This document shows, piece by piece, positions 12,442 through 25,753 of a stretch of DNA of 52,500 nucleotides. The notes below the pieces were generated by a model, which made no database searches, was not told the origin of the DNA, and saw only the letters and a program-made list of their open reading frames with translations. Within the stretch, counting starts at the first letter, position 1, and every line of letters starts with the position of its first letter. This stretch comes from Anaeromyces robustus (lineage: Eukaryota > Neocallimastigomycota > Neocallimastigomycetes > Neocallimastigales > Neocallimastigaceae), in NCBI GenBank assembly GCA_002104895.1, contig MCFG01000084.1, positions 1-52,500 on the forward strand. The letters are read 5' to 3'. The position numbers were made by a program, and so were the translations under genes.

Positions 12442-13924
12442 TTTTATTGTTATTGTCGTTGAAGTTTATAAGAAAACTAAAAAAAAAATAAATTACAAAA
12501 AATTGATATTTTAAGTGCAAAAAAAGAAAAAAATATAATAATATATTTCTATAAAATAAAAGAATAACTATTAACTACAAAAAAAAAATTAATAATAATA
12601 AAAAATATATATTGAAGAAATAAAATAAAATAGAAAATATATTATATATATATTCTATTTACTTTATACTTTTTTATCTAAATAAAATAAATATTTATTA
12701 TTGATAAATTATATATGCTTTAAATTTTAGTTTTTTTAATAATGTTGAAATGTTAAATGTTGAAATGCTTTTAATAATATATTAAATTGAATCTTTTCAA
12801 AATGATAAATATGACAAAAAAAAAATAAAATTTGAATTTAAAATTTGTTTCTATATTATATTCAATATTTTAATTGTGTTAAAATACTTTTTTTTTTAAT
12901 ATAACAATTATTGTAGTTGTAATTTACAAAAGAAAATTAACAATTCCTTTTTTTTTTTTTTTTTTGTTAACTTAAATGATTTATTTCTTGAAATATGTTT
13001 ATTACAACTACAATAATCATATTTATATATTAATGATATCAAGTATATTATTTAAAGTTTTAAATAATTATTTATGTTTTCTTCTTTTTTTATTTTTGAA
13101 ATGTTATGTCATAATGATTTCAAAATGTTAATTTAAAAAAAAAAAAAAAATTAAAATAAAATAAATAAAAATTAAAAAATAAAATAAAAAAAAAAAAGTT
13201 TATCACAAAAAATAAACTAATTATTAATAAAATTTAATAGAATTTTAAATTTTCGAATCGCACGATTTTTTAATTTATAATAAATATTTTAATTTTCAAT
13301 ACTTATCAACGTTACGCAAAAAAAAATATAAAGCATTTTCATTAAAAAAAATTTTTTTTTTAAAAAAAAAAATAATAAAATAAAAAAAAAAATTCCAATT
13401 TTAATTCATATAAAAAATAATAATAATTAATAAAATTAATAAAATTAATAAAATTAAAAATTAAATGCATAAATAAATAATATATAAATAAATATATAAT
13501 AATTTTACTATTAAAAATAAATAAATATATTAAATAATTTTTAATATTCCAAAAAATTTCAAAAAAAATCATAAAATAATTTTATTATTATTATTATTAT
13601 TATCATTTAAATATTTGATTTATTCTTTATATATTATTCAATTTAATTAATTTTTAATCTATCCATATATTAGATAATAATTTGATTAGATAGGTATATA
13701 TAGGATAATATATTGTTTTATATATTAATTGTTTACACAAAAATATTCTTTTATAAATTAAAAATAAAAATTTTAATTAATTTATTCTAAAGGTTTTTTA
13801 ATATATATAAAAGAAATAATATTTTATTTTTGAAAAAACTTATAATAATAATAGTTAATAATAATAATTAAATAATAAATAATAATTATAATAAATAATT
13901 AATAAATAAATTAATAATAATAAT

Positions 13925-13958
<34 letters not shown>

Positions 13959-16681
13959 TATTATTATAATAAATAATAATTATTATTATTATAATAAATA
14001 ATTAATAAATATATAAATAATAAATAATAATAAATATATAAATAATAATAAATAATAATAATAAATAATAAATAATAAATAAATAAAGATTTATAAATTG
14101 ATTAATTAGTATTATAATAAAATTTGATAATAAAACTAAATATAGTTTTATTATATAGAATATAGAATTATTTTTATTTTATTTTTATTATATTTTCCCT
14201 GTGATTTAATATCTTCCTTGTGAATTTTAATAATTCTTTTCTTGTGAATTTTAATAATTCTTATTACTAATAATAATAAAACGGTTACTAAGATGTTTTG
14301 ATATAAGGAGTATAATTATTATTATTTATTATTATGATTATTTTTGGAATCATCATGTGATTATAATAATTAAAGATAATTATTATTATAATTATTATTA
14401 TAATTAATAAAAAAGTCGTAACTAACGGAAAATAAAACATAATTAAAGAATAGATTAATAATTTTTTTTTATTTTTTTATTTATTATATAATATGTTATA
14501 ATTAATAACATTTTTTTTAAAATCATTAATGTAACAGTCTTAATATCATAATAATTAATAACAATCCTTGATATTTGATATTTTTATGTGTGTATATATA
14601 TACCAAGTTTTTTATTGTCTCCATAAATAATTAAATTAGTTTATTATATTTATATTATATATAATATAAAAAAAACATACACACACTTCATTTATATATA
14701 GGAAAAAAAAACATTTGTATTAATAAATATATAAAGAGAGAAAAAAAAAAGAAATATAAAATATAAAAAATATAAAGAGAAAAAAAAAAAGAAATATAAA
14801 ATATAAAAAATAAAACTAATAATTTTATTATATATTGGAAATGTTAAATAATGATGATTTAAAGAGACATATATTAAAGATTATGATTTTTATTTTTCCG
14901 TGATATACATTAAAAATAGAGATTAATATGTAAAAAGGAGTGTATATATGCATTTTTTTTTTTTTTATATATCAAAATGATTTTCTTGAATAAATGGTGG
15001 AATAAATAATTATGGTATGATTTTTCTTTTAATATTAATATTAATTATATTAACAATAATTAAATAAAAAGAAAAAGAATAAAAAGTTAAATGAATGAAT
15101 GATATAATATATATATTTTATTAATATAAAAAATATACTTTTATATAAGAGAAAAAAAAACAATTTTTTTTAAATAAAACATATGATTTAAAATATGTTA
15201 AACATATGATTTATCATTTTTTATATAATCTTATTTAATTTTGAAAAATATTATATTCAATATTGTAGTTAATGCTAATATGTTATTTAAAAATGGTTTA
15301 ATCAAATAATAATTATTGGGAGAAATAATAATGAAATTATATAATCTTATTCCTTATTCTTTTATTATAATTATTAATTTTATTTATGTTAAGTATTATA
15401 TATATATAATTATTATTATTAAAATAATTCAATTTATTAATTATTTATTATATAATTAATAATATTCAATAATATTTTGTATTAAAAACAAAAAAAAAAT
15501 ACAGTTTTTATATTATTCACTAGTTAATAAATATATTTTTTATTTATTAATTATTATAATTATAATAATATCAATATTAAAATATTTAAAAAAATTTTAT
15601 TAGTATAATTAATTTCAGGTATAATTTATATATTATGATAAATCATGTAATAAATATTGAAATTAAAATCATTTATTAATATTAATATTGTTTTTAAGAA
15701 ATGACTTAATATTAATAATTCTAATTAATTCTAATTCTAATATAACTTGGTTTAGTTATTTAATAATTATTACTTTAACATTTATTAATTTTTTATTTTA
15801 TGAAATTAATCCACTTTAATTTTAATATTAAAATATAATTATATATAATTTAAAATAAAAAAAATGAAAAAAAAAACAATATAACAATAAAGAAAATTAT
15901 TTATTTATATAAATTGAAACATCTGTTTTATAATTATATATATCTGATTAATGATAAAATCTTTGATAGTGTATAATTTATAATTTAATTTTTTTTTTTT
16001 TTTTATTTTTTTAAAATAATAATGAAATAAATAAATAAATATAAAAAAAAAAAAATCAAAAAATTATGGAATATTTTAAAGATGTACATAATCCTAAAAA
16101 AAGTTTAAATATAGAAATGTTACCTATAAGATAATAGTATAATTATGTAATGTATTATAAAATTTTAATTTTATTTAAAAAAAAAAAGTATTTTTATTTT
16201 AAATTATTATTTTAAATTAAGAATTTAACCCATTAAAATTTTAATATAATACTTAATAATTATGGTTAGTAAAGTAAAATTCACATAGATAAAGAAATTA
16301 TTGAAAACTTTATAAATGAGATTTAAAAAAAAAAAAAAATTATGTTATATTTAGAGTTTTTCTTAATCATAATCCTAATAAAAAAAATATATATATATAT
16401 ATAAATAATTAATTTTTAGGTTTTAAACTTATTAAATATATTTATATTAATAAAGTTTTTTTTTTTTTTTTATTCTGTCTTCGATTCCATAATAAATATA
16501 TAATTTTAATTTAAATAAATTATTATAATGAAATTTGAATTTATATTATTATTGTTATTATTTCATATTTATTAATTTTTTATTTTATTTTATTTTATTT
16601 TATTTATATTACTCTCTATTATAATATTTATTATAAATTATTTTTAATAATTGAATTTTTATAACATAATAATATATATAG

Positions 16682-16712
<31 letters not shown>

Positions 16713-18003
16713 GATTAATTATTTAATTATAAAAAAATAATTTTTATAATTATCTAAAAGTAAAAAATAAGAATATAAAATAATTAATAATAATAATTAA
16801 ATAGTAAGATATTTTATAATATATATTATATTTAATAATTAGAATTTAATAATATTATTTTTCATTTATACAATAATCATTATTATTTTTCATTTTATAT
16901 ATATTTTTAAAATCATATATACATTATTTAATGGTATATTTTATTATATTATTAATTAATAAAATTAAAATAGTAATCAAGAAATTATTATTATAATTCA
17001 AAATTGAAAAAAAAATTTATAATAGGTATTAAAAAAAAAAAAAAAAAGTTTATATATAATATATTTATATTTAATTATTCAAAATTATTATTAAAATAAA
17101 ATAAATAATAAAAATTCATAATATCTATTCATTCTTAATATCAATTCTAAAATTAACTTTTCTGATTAAAAAAAATTATTAAAGAATAACAAAGAATAAA
17201 ATATTGAAAAAAGAAAATATATTACAAGATAAGGAAAACAAAAAAAAAAAAAAAAAAAAAAAATTAAAAATGTTATATCCACAATTGGAGTAATTGTAAA
17301 AGTTAAAATAAAATTATGAAATTATATTGATTTTATATATAATAAAAATTAACAATAATATAGCTAATATAACAAAGCAAAAACTTTTATTAAAAATATT
17401 CCATATAAACAGAAAAAAAAAATAACAGAAAATAAAATATAAACAGTGGATAAAATAATCATAGGAAAAAAGTTTTTAAAATCAGATAAACTTATTTCAT
17501 ATCAATTTTTCTTTTTTTCTTCTTTTTATTGAAGATTTGTTAATATTATAAATAGTTAATATAAAAGTCAAGGTTAATATTATTTTTTATGTTGAATTAT
17601 CGAAGAAAACAAAATTAATGAAATATATTTTTTTCATAAAATATTATTGAAATACATATATACATCCCTTTTTTTTTTTTATTTAATCTACAATAATTTT
17701 ATAATATAACGAAGGATATTAACATTTATTAAAGGGAATATATTATTAATATATTTATAAAAGTAAATTAAAAAAAAATAATTATTATGTTTGTTAAAGA
17801 TTAATATAAACAAAACATATTTTAATAAAATAAAATAAAATAAATTAGAAAGAATGATATGTCATATAACTATATTAAAAATAAAAAATAATTAATAAAA
17901 TAAAGAAGGATTAATATAAAATTTATTTTTTTTTCCTATAATTTATTCTTTTTTATACTTTTTTTTATAGTATTATTTTTGTTTTATGTAAAATAGAAAT
18001 CAA

Positions 18004-18035
<32 letters not shown>

Positions 18036-18262
18036 TATTAGTTTTATTAATATTTTTTTCTTTATTATTATTATAATTTTATTATTAATCTGTATATAAA
18101 AATATTATTATGAAGTATTTAATATAAAACGATTATACAAATATTTTCGACAAAGTATATGATAATTTTCATCGATAAATATAATAAATCAATCAATTCT
18201 CAATATTAATAAATAAAAAATAAAAATAAAAAACAAAAAATAAAATAAAATAAAATAAAAAA
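12442..18262. other. 5.8-kb gene desert
   Basis: No convincing gene on either strand. Contents include AAT-type arrays (about 13855-14090), T/A homopolymer junctions, a 22-base sequence repeated directly at 14217-14238 and 14241-14262, and a pair of 17-bp inverted repeats at 12907-12923 and 13001-13017. An ATG at 16066 opens only 22 codons (Met-Glu-Tyr-Phe-Lys-Asp-Val-His...) before TAA and may be a relic of a first exon. The 5' end must hold the F-box gene promoter, and the 3' end that of the decayed RhoGAP-like gene. Confidence 0.75.
12907..13017. repeat. 17-bp perfect inverted repeats enclosing a 111-bp segment
   Basis: ATTATTGTAGTTGTAAT at 12907-12923 is repeated as its exact reverse complement at 13001-13017. 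The enclosed bases include a T run. The size fits a tiny inverted-repeat element or a hairpin, but no clear target-site duplication flanks it. The same 17-mer recurs at 37376-37392, where on the minus strand it falls in Asn/Tyr codons of a pseudogene. Confidence 0.6.
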
Positions 18263-20966
18263 ATGGAGGAGCCTCAACAGGATATTAATTTCAATTATCC
18301 TTTTTCATTAACTACATCAACTTCAGCAGTAAGAGATTATGATTATATCACAAGTAAACCTCAAGTTCAACAAAGACCATTCTCTAATTCAAAAGGTGTT
18401 AGTTTATAAAAAACAGTTTATCGTTCATTAATTCCATCTAATAGGAAAAATAAAAAATTACTTAAAAGTGTAAGTAGTTAAAAAAAAAAAAAAGAAAAAT
18501 AAATAAATTATATATATATATATTTAATATATTATATAGCAAAAAGAGTCCTTTATTAAAAAAGGGAAAAAAAAAAGAAAAAAAATATGAAATATTGAAT
18601 AGTGAATAATGAAAAAGAAAAATGAAATATTGAATAGTGAATAATGAAAAAGAAAAATGAAATATTGAATAGTGAATAATGAAAAAGAAAAATGAAATAT
18701 TGAATAGTGAATAGTGAAAAAGAAAATAATATATATATACTGTTATTATTACTTGTTATTATAGGAATGTGTATCAAGAGATGGATTAGATAAAATGAAT
18801 GATATTTTGGATAGAATGTCAGTTTCTTTCGGTTGGAAATGGACCAAACTAATACTGTATATTTAAGTCGATTTATTTTATCAAAATTGTGGTAAAATAG
18901 TTAATTTTATATTTACTTATTTATATTAATATGTTATATATAGATATTTTTTATTAATATATATGTTGAAATAAAAAAAAAAAAATTTTTTTTATATTAA
19001 ATAATAAATAATAATGGTATTTTTTACATATGTATTTTTCTTTCTTTCATCATTATAATTATTATTATATATATATTTACAATAAAAAAAAAGCACCATT
19101 TGTTGTTTTTAGAGTTATAGCAGATATGTATTCATATGAATCTATTATAGAACAAGTTGAATTAAAAGAAAGAATATTTTGGGGTGTAACAGATCCAGCT
19201 ACTCTGCAAATTCCTGGTGCTGAAACAAGAAAAGTAATTTAATATATATACTTATTATTATTATATTATTAAAAAATAAAAATAAATTAATTTTTTTCCT
19301 TTTTCTTCATTAATATTTACAATAAAATTATATCAATAATCATCAATTTATAATAATTTTTTTTTTCATTAAATGTAATAATAAAGGAACAAATAAATCC
19401 AATTCATTGGATTAAAAGATTAAATTAAAAAATGTCAAAATGTTATTTTAAAATAAAGAAGCACAAGATTCACCATGGTGGTATTTACATAGATTATGTT
19501 TATTAATTGGGTTTTTTAGTGGAATTAAGATTGGTAAATTTTTTTTTTTTTTTTTTTTTTTTTAAAAATAATTATATAATAAATTTTATTATTTTTTCTT
19601 TTATAATATATATATCTATACTATCAAATAATATTTTTTTTAATAATATAAAAACTTTTTAATGAAAATTAATAAATTTAAATAAAATAAATAACACAAT
19701 AAAAACGAAAAACAAAATGAAATAATAATAATTAATAAATAATTTGAAAAATGAAACATGAAATAAAATAAATAAAATATACAAAAAAAAAAAAAAATAA
19801 AAAAAAGCCTGAACCTGTTCTAATAGAATTAAGAGATAAATTATGGATTATATCAAGTTAGATCAAGCAAAAACAGATGAAAAAGTATGGAATAGAATTG
19901 CAGAAACTTTATGTAGAATTGTATATAAAATTGAAATGAAAGATAAATTTAAAAATAAAATTATGGAAGCTAATAATTTAATCCACTTTGTAATGCTAAT
20001 AATTTCTTATCCTCTCACAAATTAATAGTTATGAACCTTTTCAAAAATAAATTATATTAATAATGATAATGTAGAAGATTGTTTTAAAAGTGATAGTACT
20101 TTAACTTCTAATAAATAATATATATAATTCTTCTGGTGGTATAAACTTTAATAATAATCAATATCAAACTAATACTGTTGGAATTTTCTCAATTGCTACT
20201 ACTTTTCACCAACAATTAATAATACTATCTATAATAATAATAATAATAATTTAAATTCTTTTCCAACTTCTATAAACAGTTTAACCAATGATTTTTCTAA
20301 AGGTTTAAAAATATCACAAGTTCAACAAAATTTAATGAATTCATCTGCTACAGTTAATAATTCCAATTTATCCAGTATTTCTAATGATATGAATAATGAT
20401 AGTGATAGTATGAAAAATAGTATGTCTTTAGAATATGATGCTTCATTTTCAATTATGAGATCAGAAGATGGCTTACCTATGTTACTGGCATTACAATTTG
20501 AATATATATTTTCAAAGTAATTAATTACACATTAAAAATAAATATTATATATATATATTAAATGCTAAATTATAATAATAATAATAAATATTTGTTGTAA
20601 ATAATGATAATAACATATATTATACATATAGAAGAAATTATAAATTATTAGTTTAGATAAAATAATAATAATATTTACATGTATATATTTTATTATATAT
20701 AATTATTTTATTTTTATTATATTATTTTTATAAATATAAAGACCTGTATCAGCTATTTTACCTTCAGAAATGTTCTTATCTTTTAGAAATTGTATAGAAA
20801 GTTTTTCAAGACCTATATCAGAAGATATAATAAATGAAGTTCAACTTTCAACGGAATATTTATGTAGTTCTGAAATTCCCGAAAAAGGTAATTATTAATT
20901 AAAAGAAAGAAAAATTAGGATATTACATTAATATTTTAATTATATTTTTAATTCAAAAATTATGGG

Positions 20967-20997
<31 letters not shown>

Positions 20998-22248
20998 GAA
21001 AAAATATTTAAAAAATAAAAAATAAATATATATATATTTATATATAAATTTTTAATAATATTTACTTAATTTTTATATATAAAAAGAATATACAAGATCA
21101 AGTAGGTGGTTTAGAATATCACCAAGAGTACAAGAACTTAAAAAATATTGATAATGAAGGATTTTTAAAATACAAAGAAAATCAATATAAAGTATATTTA
21201 GAACGTCGATCTCAGGATAATGATATGAATATACCATTTTATGTTGATTGTGTTGTTGTTGCAAGTCACATTAAATCATTAATTAAAAACTATACCAGGT
21301 GGTTTAATTCCATATTCAATACAATTGGCATTAATGAATATTATTGAAAGAATAAATGATCAATCTGAAAAAAATAGTAGTAAAATATTTTTATTATAAA
21401 TATTTATTATATATATATTTATTTATATATATTAAAAATTTTTATTTATTTTTCATTAATAATAAAAAAAAAAAAAAATAAAAAAAATATTATAATAATT
21501 TATGATATATAATATAATATATTTTATATTAATATTGTAATATATTATCAATTTTTTATCATTTGTAAATATTAAATCTATTAATTTATTTATATTAATA
21601 TTACTATAATAATTAATGTTTATAAAAAAAAAAATTAGAAAAGGGATTCTCATATTCTCAGATGTATGAACAAGAAAAATCAGATATTGAAACTATAAGA
21701 TTATTATTAAAACTATCTCCAGGAAGATTTAAATTACTTCAAATGATTATTAAGGTAGCTCAAAGAATTTTATCAGATTGTGTTATTGATCAAATGACAC
21801 CTGCAGCTTTAGCTAGAGTTTTACCTGTAGAAGATCTTTCAAGTTTAAGTGGTGATGTTGCACCTAAAAAACAACAAGTTGTTTTTGGTTTAGAAGGTGC
21901 TCCATCAAATTCATCTAATGGTTTTAACTTTTTCTCTTCTAACACTATTAATTCTAATAATAGTAAAGGTAGTGGTGAACAAAATTCACTAACAAGTGTA
22001 TTAGATATTTTAGAAAAATGGCAAGCAGCTTGGTCTTATTTGGTTGAAAATCCAGATGAATTTTTCTTTAAGGTAAAGGCGAAATATATATATTTATATA
22101 TTTATAAATATTTATATATTTATATATACCAATTTTTTTTTTTTTTTTTTTATTTTGTATTTAATATATATATATGAAGCAGGATGACCATAGTTTTGAT
22201 GTACAAACTGAATGTTTCAAAAGGTCATTAATTCGAATTTTCTCATAA
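18263..22248 (+). pseudogene. Decayed RhoGAP-like gene with multiple frameshifts and premature stops
   Basis: Exon-like coding segments follow one another in the right order but in shifting frames. The ATG at 18263 starts Met-Glu-Glu-Pro-Gln-Gln; an in-frame TAA follows at 18407. A one-base loss near 18836-18839 moves Phe-Gly-Trp into Met-Asp-Gln-Thr-Asn-Thr. Further shifts lie near 19420-19445 and 19840, and a Ser/Asn-rich linker (20030-20330) is broken. The C-terminal part looks like a RhoGAP fold: Val-Ala-Ser-His-Ile-Lys-Ser-Leu-Ile-Lys-Asn, then (after an extra base near 21291) Pro-Gly-Gly-Leu-Ile-Pro-Tyr-Ser, then at 21662-22070 Met-Thr-Pro-Ala-Ala-Leu-Ala-Arg-Val-Leu-Pro, matching the family's LPxPLIP and NKMTxxNLA regions. 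The final exon ends at TAA 22246-22248. Splice sites are largely intact, so decay is recent. An assembly with wrong homopolymer lengths could mimic some lesions. The catalytic Arg finger was not located, so RhoGAP assignment is moderate. Confidence 0.65.
18587..18726. repeat. Four tandem copies of a 35-bp unit in intron 1 of the RhoGAP-like pseudogene
   Basis: Units start at 18587, 18622, 18657 and 18692. The first three are identical, and the fourth differs by A to G in its second GAATA block. The unit runs ATGAAATATTGAATAGTGAA then TAATGAAAAAGAAAA. Near identity implies recent expansion. Because 35 is not a multiple of three, it is not a coding repeat. Confidence 0.95.
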
Positions 22249-22320
22249 ATATATTTATTGTTGGATATAACAATATTTATACGATTATATACTATTTGAC
22301 AAATAATATTTAAAAAAATT

Positions 22321-22352
<32 letters not shown>

Positions 22353-22432
22353 TAATATAACTTTATATATTCTATCTTTATTTTAAAATTATAATAATAT
22401 CACATATATTAAAAAAAAATATTATATAAGTA

Positions 22433-22463
<31 letters not shown>

Positions 22464-22753
22464 TCTTTTATTATTATTATTATTACTATTATTACTATTA
22501 TTATTATTATTATTTCTTTATATATACTTTAACTATTAGAAAATAAATACTATTTTTTTTTTTTTTGTTTCTTTTTTTTTTTTTAATATTAATAATATAT
22601 TAATTACTTTTTAGTAATATTAAATAATAGTAATAATAATAAAAATAAATTAATAAAATAAATTAATAATAATAAAAATAATAAAATAAAAAAAATAATA
22701 ATTTTTATATATAAATATTATTAATAAAGAATATAAAATAAAAAAAAATAAAA

Positions 22754-22806
<53 letters not shown>

Positions 22807-22840
22807 ATATGAGTAATATTTAATTATTGTATATATATAA

Positions 22841-22879
<39 letters not shown>

Positions 22880-23617
22880 TTATATAATTATATATCTTTT
22901 ATTCATTTAATTATTTTTTTTTCTATTTACTCTTGCTCTTTATAATTTATTGTTTTTTGTTCCTTTTTCATTTTATTTTATTTTATTTTATTTTTTTTTA
23001 TTTATTTATTTACTTTTGTTTATTTACTCTTTTTTTCTCTTCTTATTTTTTTTTTTCCATAATCATTTTTAAACATCTTAAATTATTAAGTCAATGGATT
23101 AAAAGTCAATTCAATTATTCTTCATTTATATAATCTCTTTTACTCTTTATATAAATAACAAGTAATAGTAATAATAATTATTATAATATAAATATAACAT
23201 ATAAATAATAAATAAAACAACAACTATAAAAAAAACTAAGTAATGTAAATATTTTAATAGAAATATCCTTTAAATTATATTATAAAAATAAAAGTAAAAA
23301 AATATAGTATAATTATTAGTATGAAAAATCAAATTATAATTTATTGAAAAAAAAAAAAAAATAATAATAATAATATTTATAAAGTAAAAATAAAGTATTA
23401 TATTAAAAAATTATAAAAAATTTTTTTCTTTTCCTTTTTTTTTTTTTTTATTAAATCTATATGCGAATATTATGTACTTATTTATTTAATTATTTATTAG
23501 AATTATTTTGCAATTTATATTAATATATATATATTAATATAATTAAAAAGTTTGACGTTGTTGATATTAATAATAAAATTTTTTTTTTTTTTTTTTTATG
23601 TATGTATATATATAAAA

Positions 23618-23655
<38 letters not shown>

Positions 23656-23750
23656 TAGATATAATAATTTAATATATATATTTACAAATATATATATAAT
23701 TTTTTTTAAAAAAAAAAATTTCTTTATAAAATATTTTAAGGTAGTTAAAA
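22249..23750. other. Convergent intergenic region with homopolymers and (AAAT)n
   Basis: Lies between the 3' ends of the RhoGAP-like pseudogene and the TFIIA gene. It contains A and T runs of 20 or more, an ATT/ACT array near 22467-22513, and (AAAT)n at about 22757-22809. Small open frames here are low-complexity Phe/Tyr/Ile or Asn/Lys strings and are not supported as genes. Confidence 0.8.
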
Positions 23751-25509
23751 CTACCATTCAAAATCTCCAGTAGCTTTCTGGAAAAGATAATCTTTTCCAT
23801 TAACATTAATGATACCATCTTTTAGTGAACACTTCCACTTATTCTTAATTCTTGTTACCTTTTATATATTATATAATTAATATTTTGAATTATATATTTA
23901 TATATAATTATTTAATAATTAGTTTTATATATATAAATTTTATAATTTATCAATTAAATAATTTTTTTATGGATTATTTATTTACTTTTTCATATTGACA
24001 TAATATTAAATGATCTGTTTCATTTTCATCGTCATTATCATCATCATCATCATCATCATCTAAATCTGAATTTATATTATCATCAGACTATTTCAAATAT
24101 ATATAGAATTTTTTATTTAAGATTGTAATAAAATGTATATATATCATATGAATTAAAAAGAAAAAAAAAATTAGATATTAAATTAAATTATTTATAAACT
24201 AAAAGTTTTGAAATAATTGAAATTAATAATTAAATTAGAAAAATAAATTTATATATACATTAAGTTCATCTTCATCGTCATCATCTTCACCATCTACTTG
24301 TGAAATTTCTTTTTCTTTTCCTTTATTCTTCTTTTCATTATTTTCTAATATTTTTTCTTCAATTATTTTATCAATTTCTTCTGTAGTTAATTCATCATTA
24401 GCGCCATCAGTTTGTGGTATATTAGATGACTATATTATTTAACATTATGATATTATTTTTTTTTTATTAGAAAATTTATATATTGTTAAGAATTCTAATT
24501 TTATATATATGCTTATTATTATCATTATTTATAATATGAATTATAAATAAATAATAATGATAACGTTAATATATAGTATATATTTTATTGTTATAAATTC
24601 ATACTTGATTTGAAATTGGTTCAATTTTAGTTTGAACAGTATTATAGGTTGGAGGAACTGCATATTGAGAATCAGAAAATGTCTTTTATATATATATATA
24701 TTTTATTTAAATAGGTATATATAAAATAATAATTTATATTTAATTTATATAATATTAATTTAAAATATAGATTATATATATATGTAATTACAAAAAAAAT
24801 TATTTTTTTGTAAAGTATATAAATGAATTGTAAATATTTGAAAAAAAAAAATAAAAATAAAAATGTAAAATCTGTGAATAATTACATATGAGAAATTATT
24901 ATGATTCATTAAATCTGAAGCAGAAGATGGATTATATTGATCATAAGTAGGTTGTTGATAATAATCTTCATTTACAGAAAACTTTTGAAAGTTTGCTACT
25001 TTTGAATTTATAACTTTAAGTTCCCAGTTCTTTTGTTGATTTTTATATGGATTTTTTTTTATTTTATTTTATTTTATTTTATTTTATTTTATTTTATTTT
25101 TCAGTTAAAATAAGTTTTTTATTATAAAAATAATTGAAATTTGATATAATATAATTGAATATTAATTTATAAACATTATATATATTAAAACACATTAAAT
25201 CACATTTAGTATTTTAAATTTTAATTTTTAAAATTATAATTTTTTGTTTATGTGTATAAAAATATCTTCATACTCTTTGAAATTCTTGCAATATACTCTC
25301 TTCAACACCCATACTAGAAAAATCCTTTTTAACATTTTCTACAACATTATCGATAATCCATTTATAAACATGAGTCTATTGATAGTAGTGTAATACATTT
25401 TTAATATTATTATAATATATATATATTTTAGTTAAAAAATATAATTATTAATATTTTTTATATTAATATACTAATATTATATAGTATATACCACTATAGT
25501 ATTTGACAT
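23751..25509 (-). CDS. TOA1: Transcription initiation factor TFIIA large (alpha/beta) subunit, Toa1/GTF2A1
   Basis: Seven exons, all phase 0, on the minus strand: 25509-25492, 25375-25274, 25029-24886, 24682-24605, 24429-24259, 24087-23986 and 23858-23751, giving 240 residues with stop TAG. TFIIA binds TBP-DNA and stabilises the pre-initiation complex in the nucleus. The N-terminal helical domain (residues about 7-48) reads Val-Tyr-Lys-Trp-Ile-Ile-Asp-Asn-Val-Val ... Met-Gly-Val-Glu-Glu-Ser-Ile-Leu-Gln-Glu-Phe, as in the family. A poorly conserved linker contains acidic runs, including eight consecutive Asp. The C-terminal beta-barrel strand ends Lys-Asn-Lys-Trp-Lys-Cys-Ser-Leu-Lys-Asp-Gly-Ile ... 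Gly-Lys-Asp-Tyr-Leu-Phe-Gln-Lys-Ala-Thr-Gly-Asp-Phe-Glu-Trp, the diagnostic end of TFIIA beta. Exon 1 encodes only six residues, an unusually small start exon. Human alpha/beta is 376 residues and yeast Toa1 286, so this is compact. Confidence 0.92.
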
Positions 25510-25717
25510 TTTTCTTCTATAAGTTATAATATATAAATATAAATATAAATATATGTAAAAGTTAATACACTATTTTAATTATTAAAAATTTAATAATATA
25601 TAAAAGTAAGATAATTATACAAAATCACATAAATATTTATAATATTAATAAAAGGAAATATTTTGAAAAGTATTTCTTTAATTTTCTTTTTTTAATATTT
25701 TATTTTTATATTTATTG

Positions 25718-25753
<36 letters not shown>

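Noticed and set aside
21073..21653. Minus-strand frames of 63-65 residues
   Set aside because: Reverse complement of exons and introns of the RhoGAP-like pseudogene; low complexity in the second.
22933..23133. 66-residue plus-strand frame
   Set aside because: Almost entirely Phe/Leu/Tyr/Ser from T-rich sequence; no splice context or family match.
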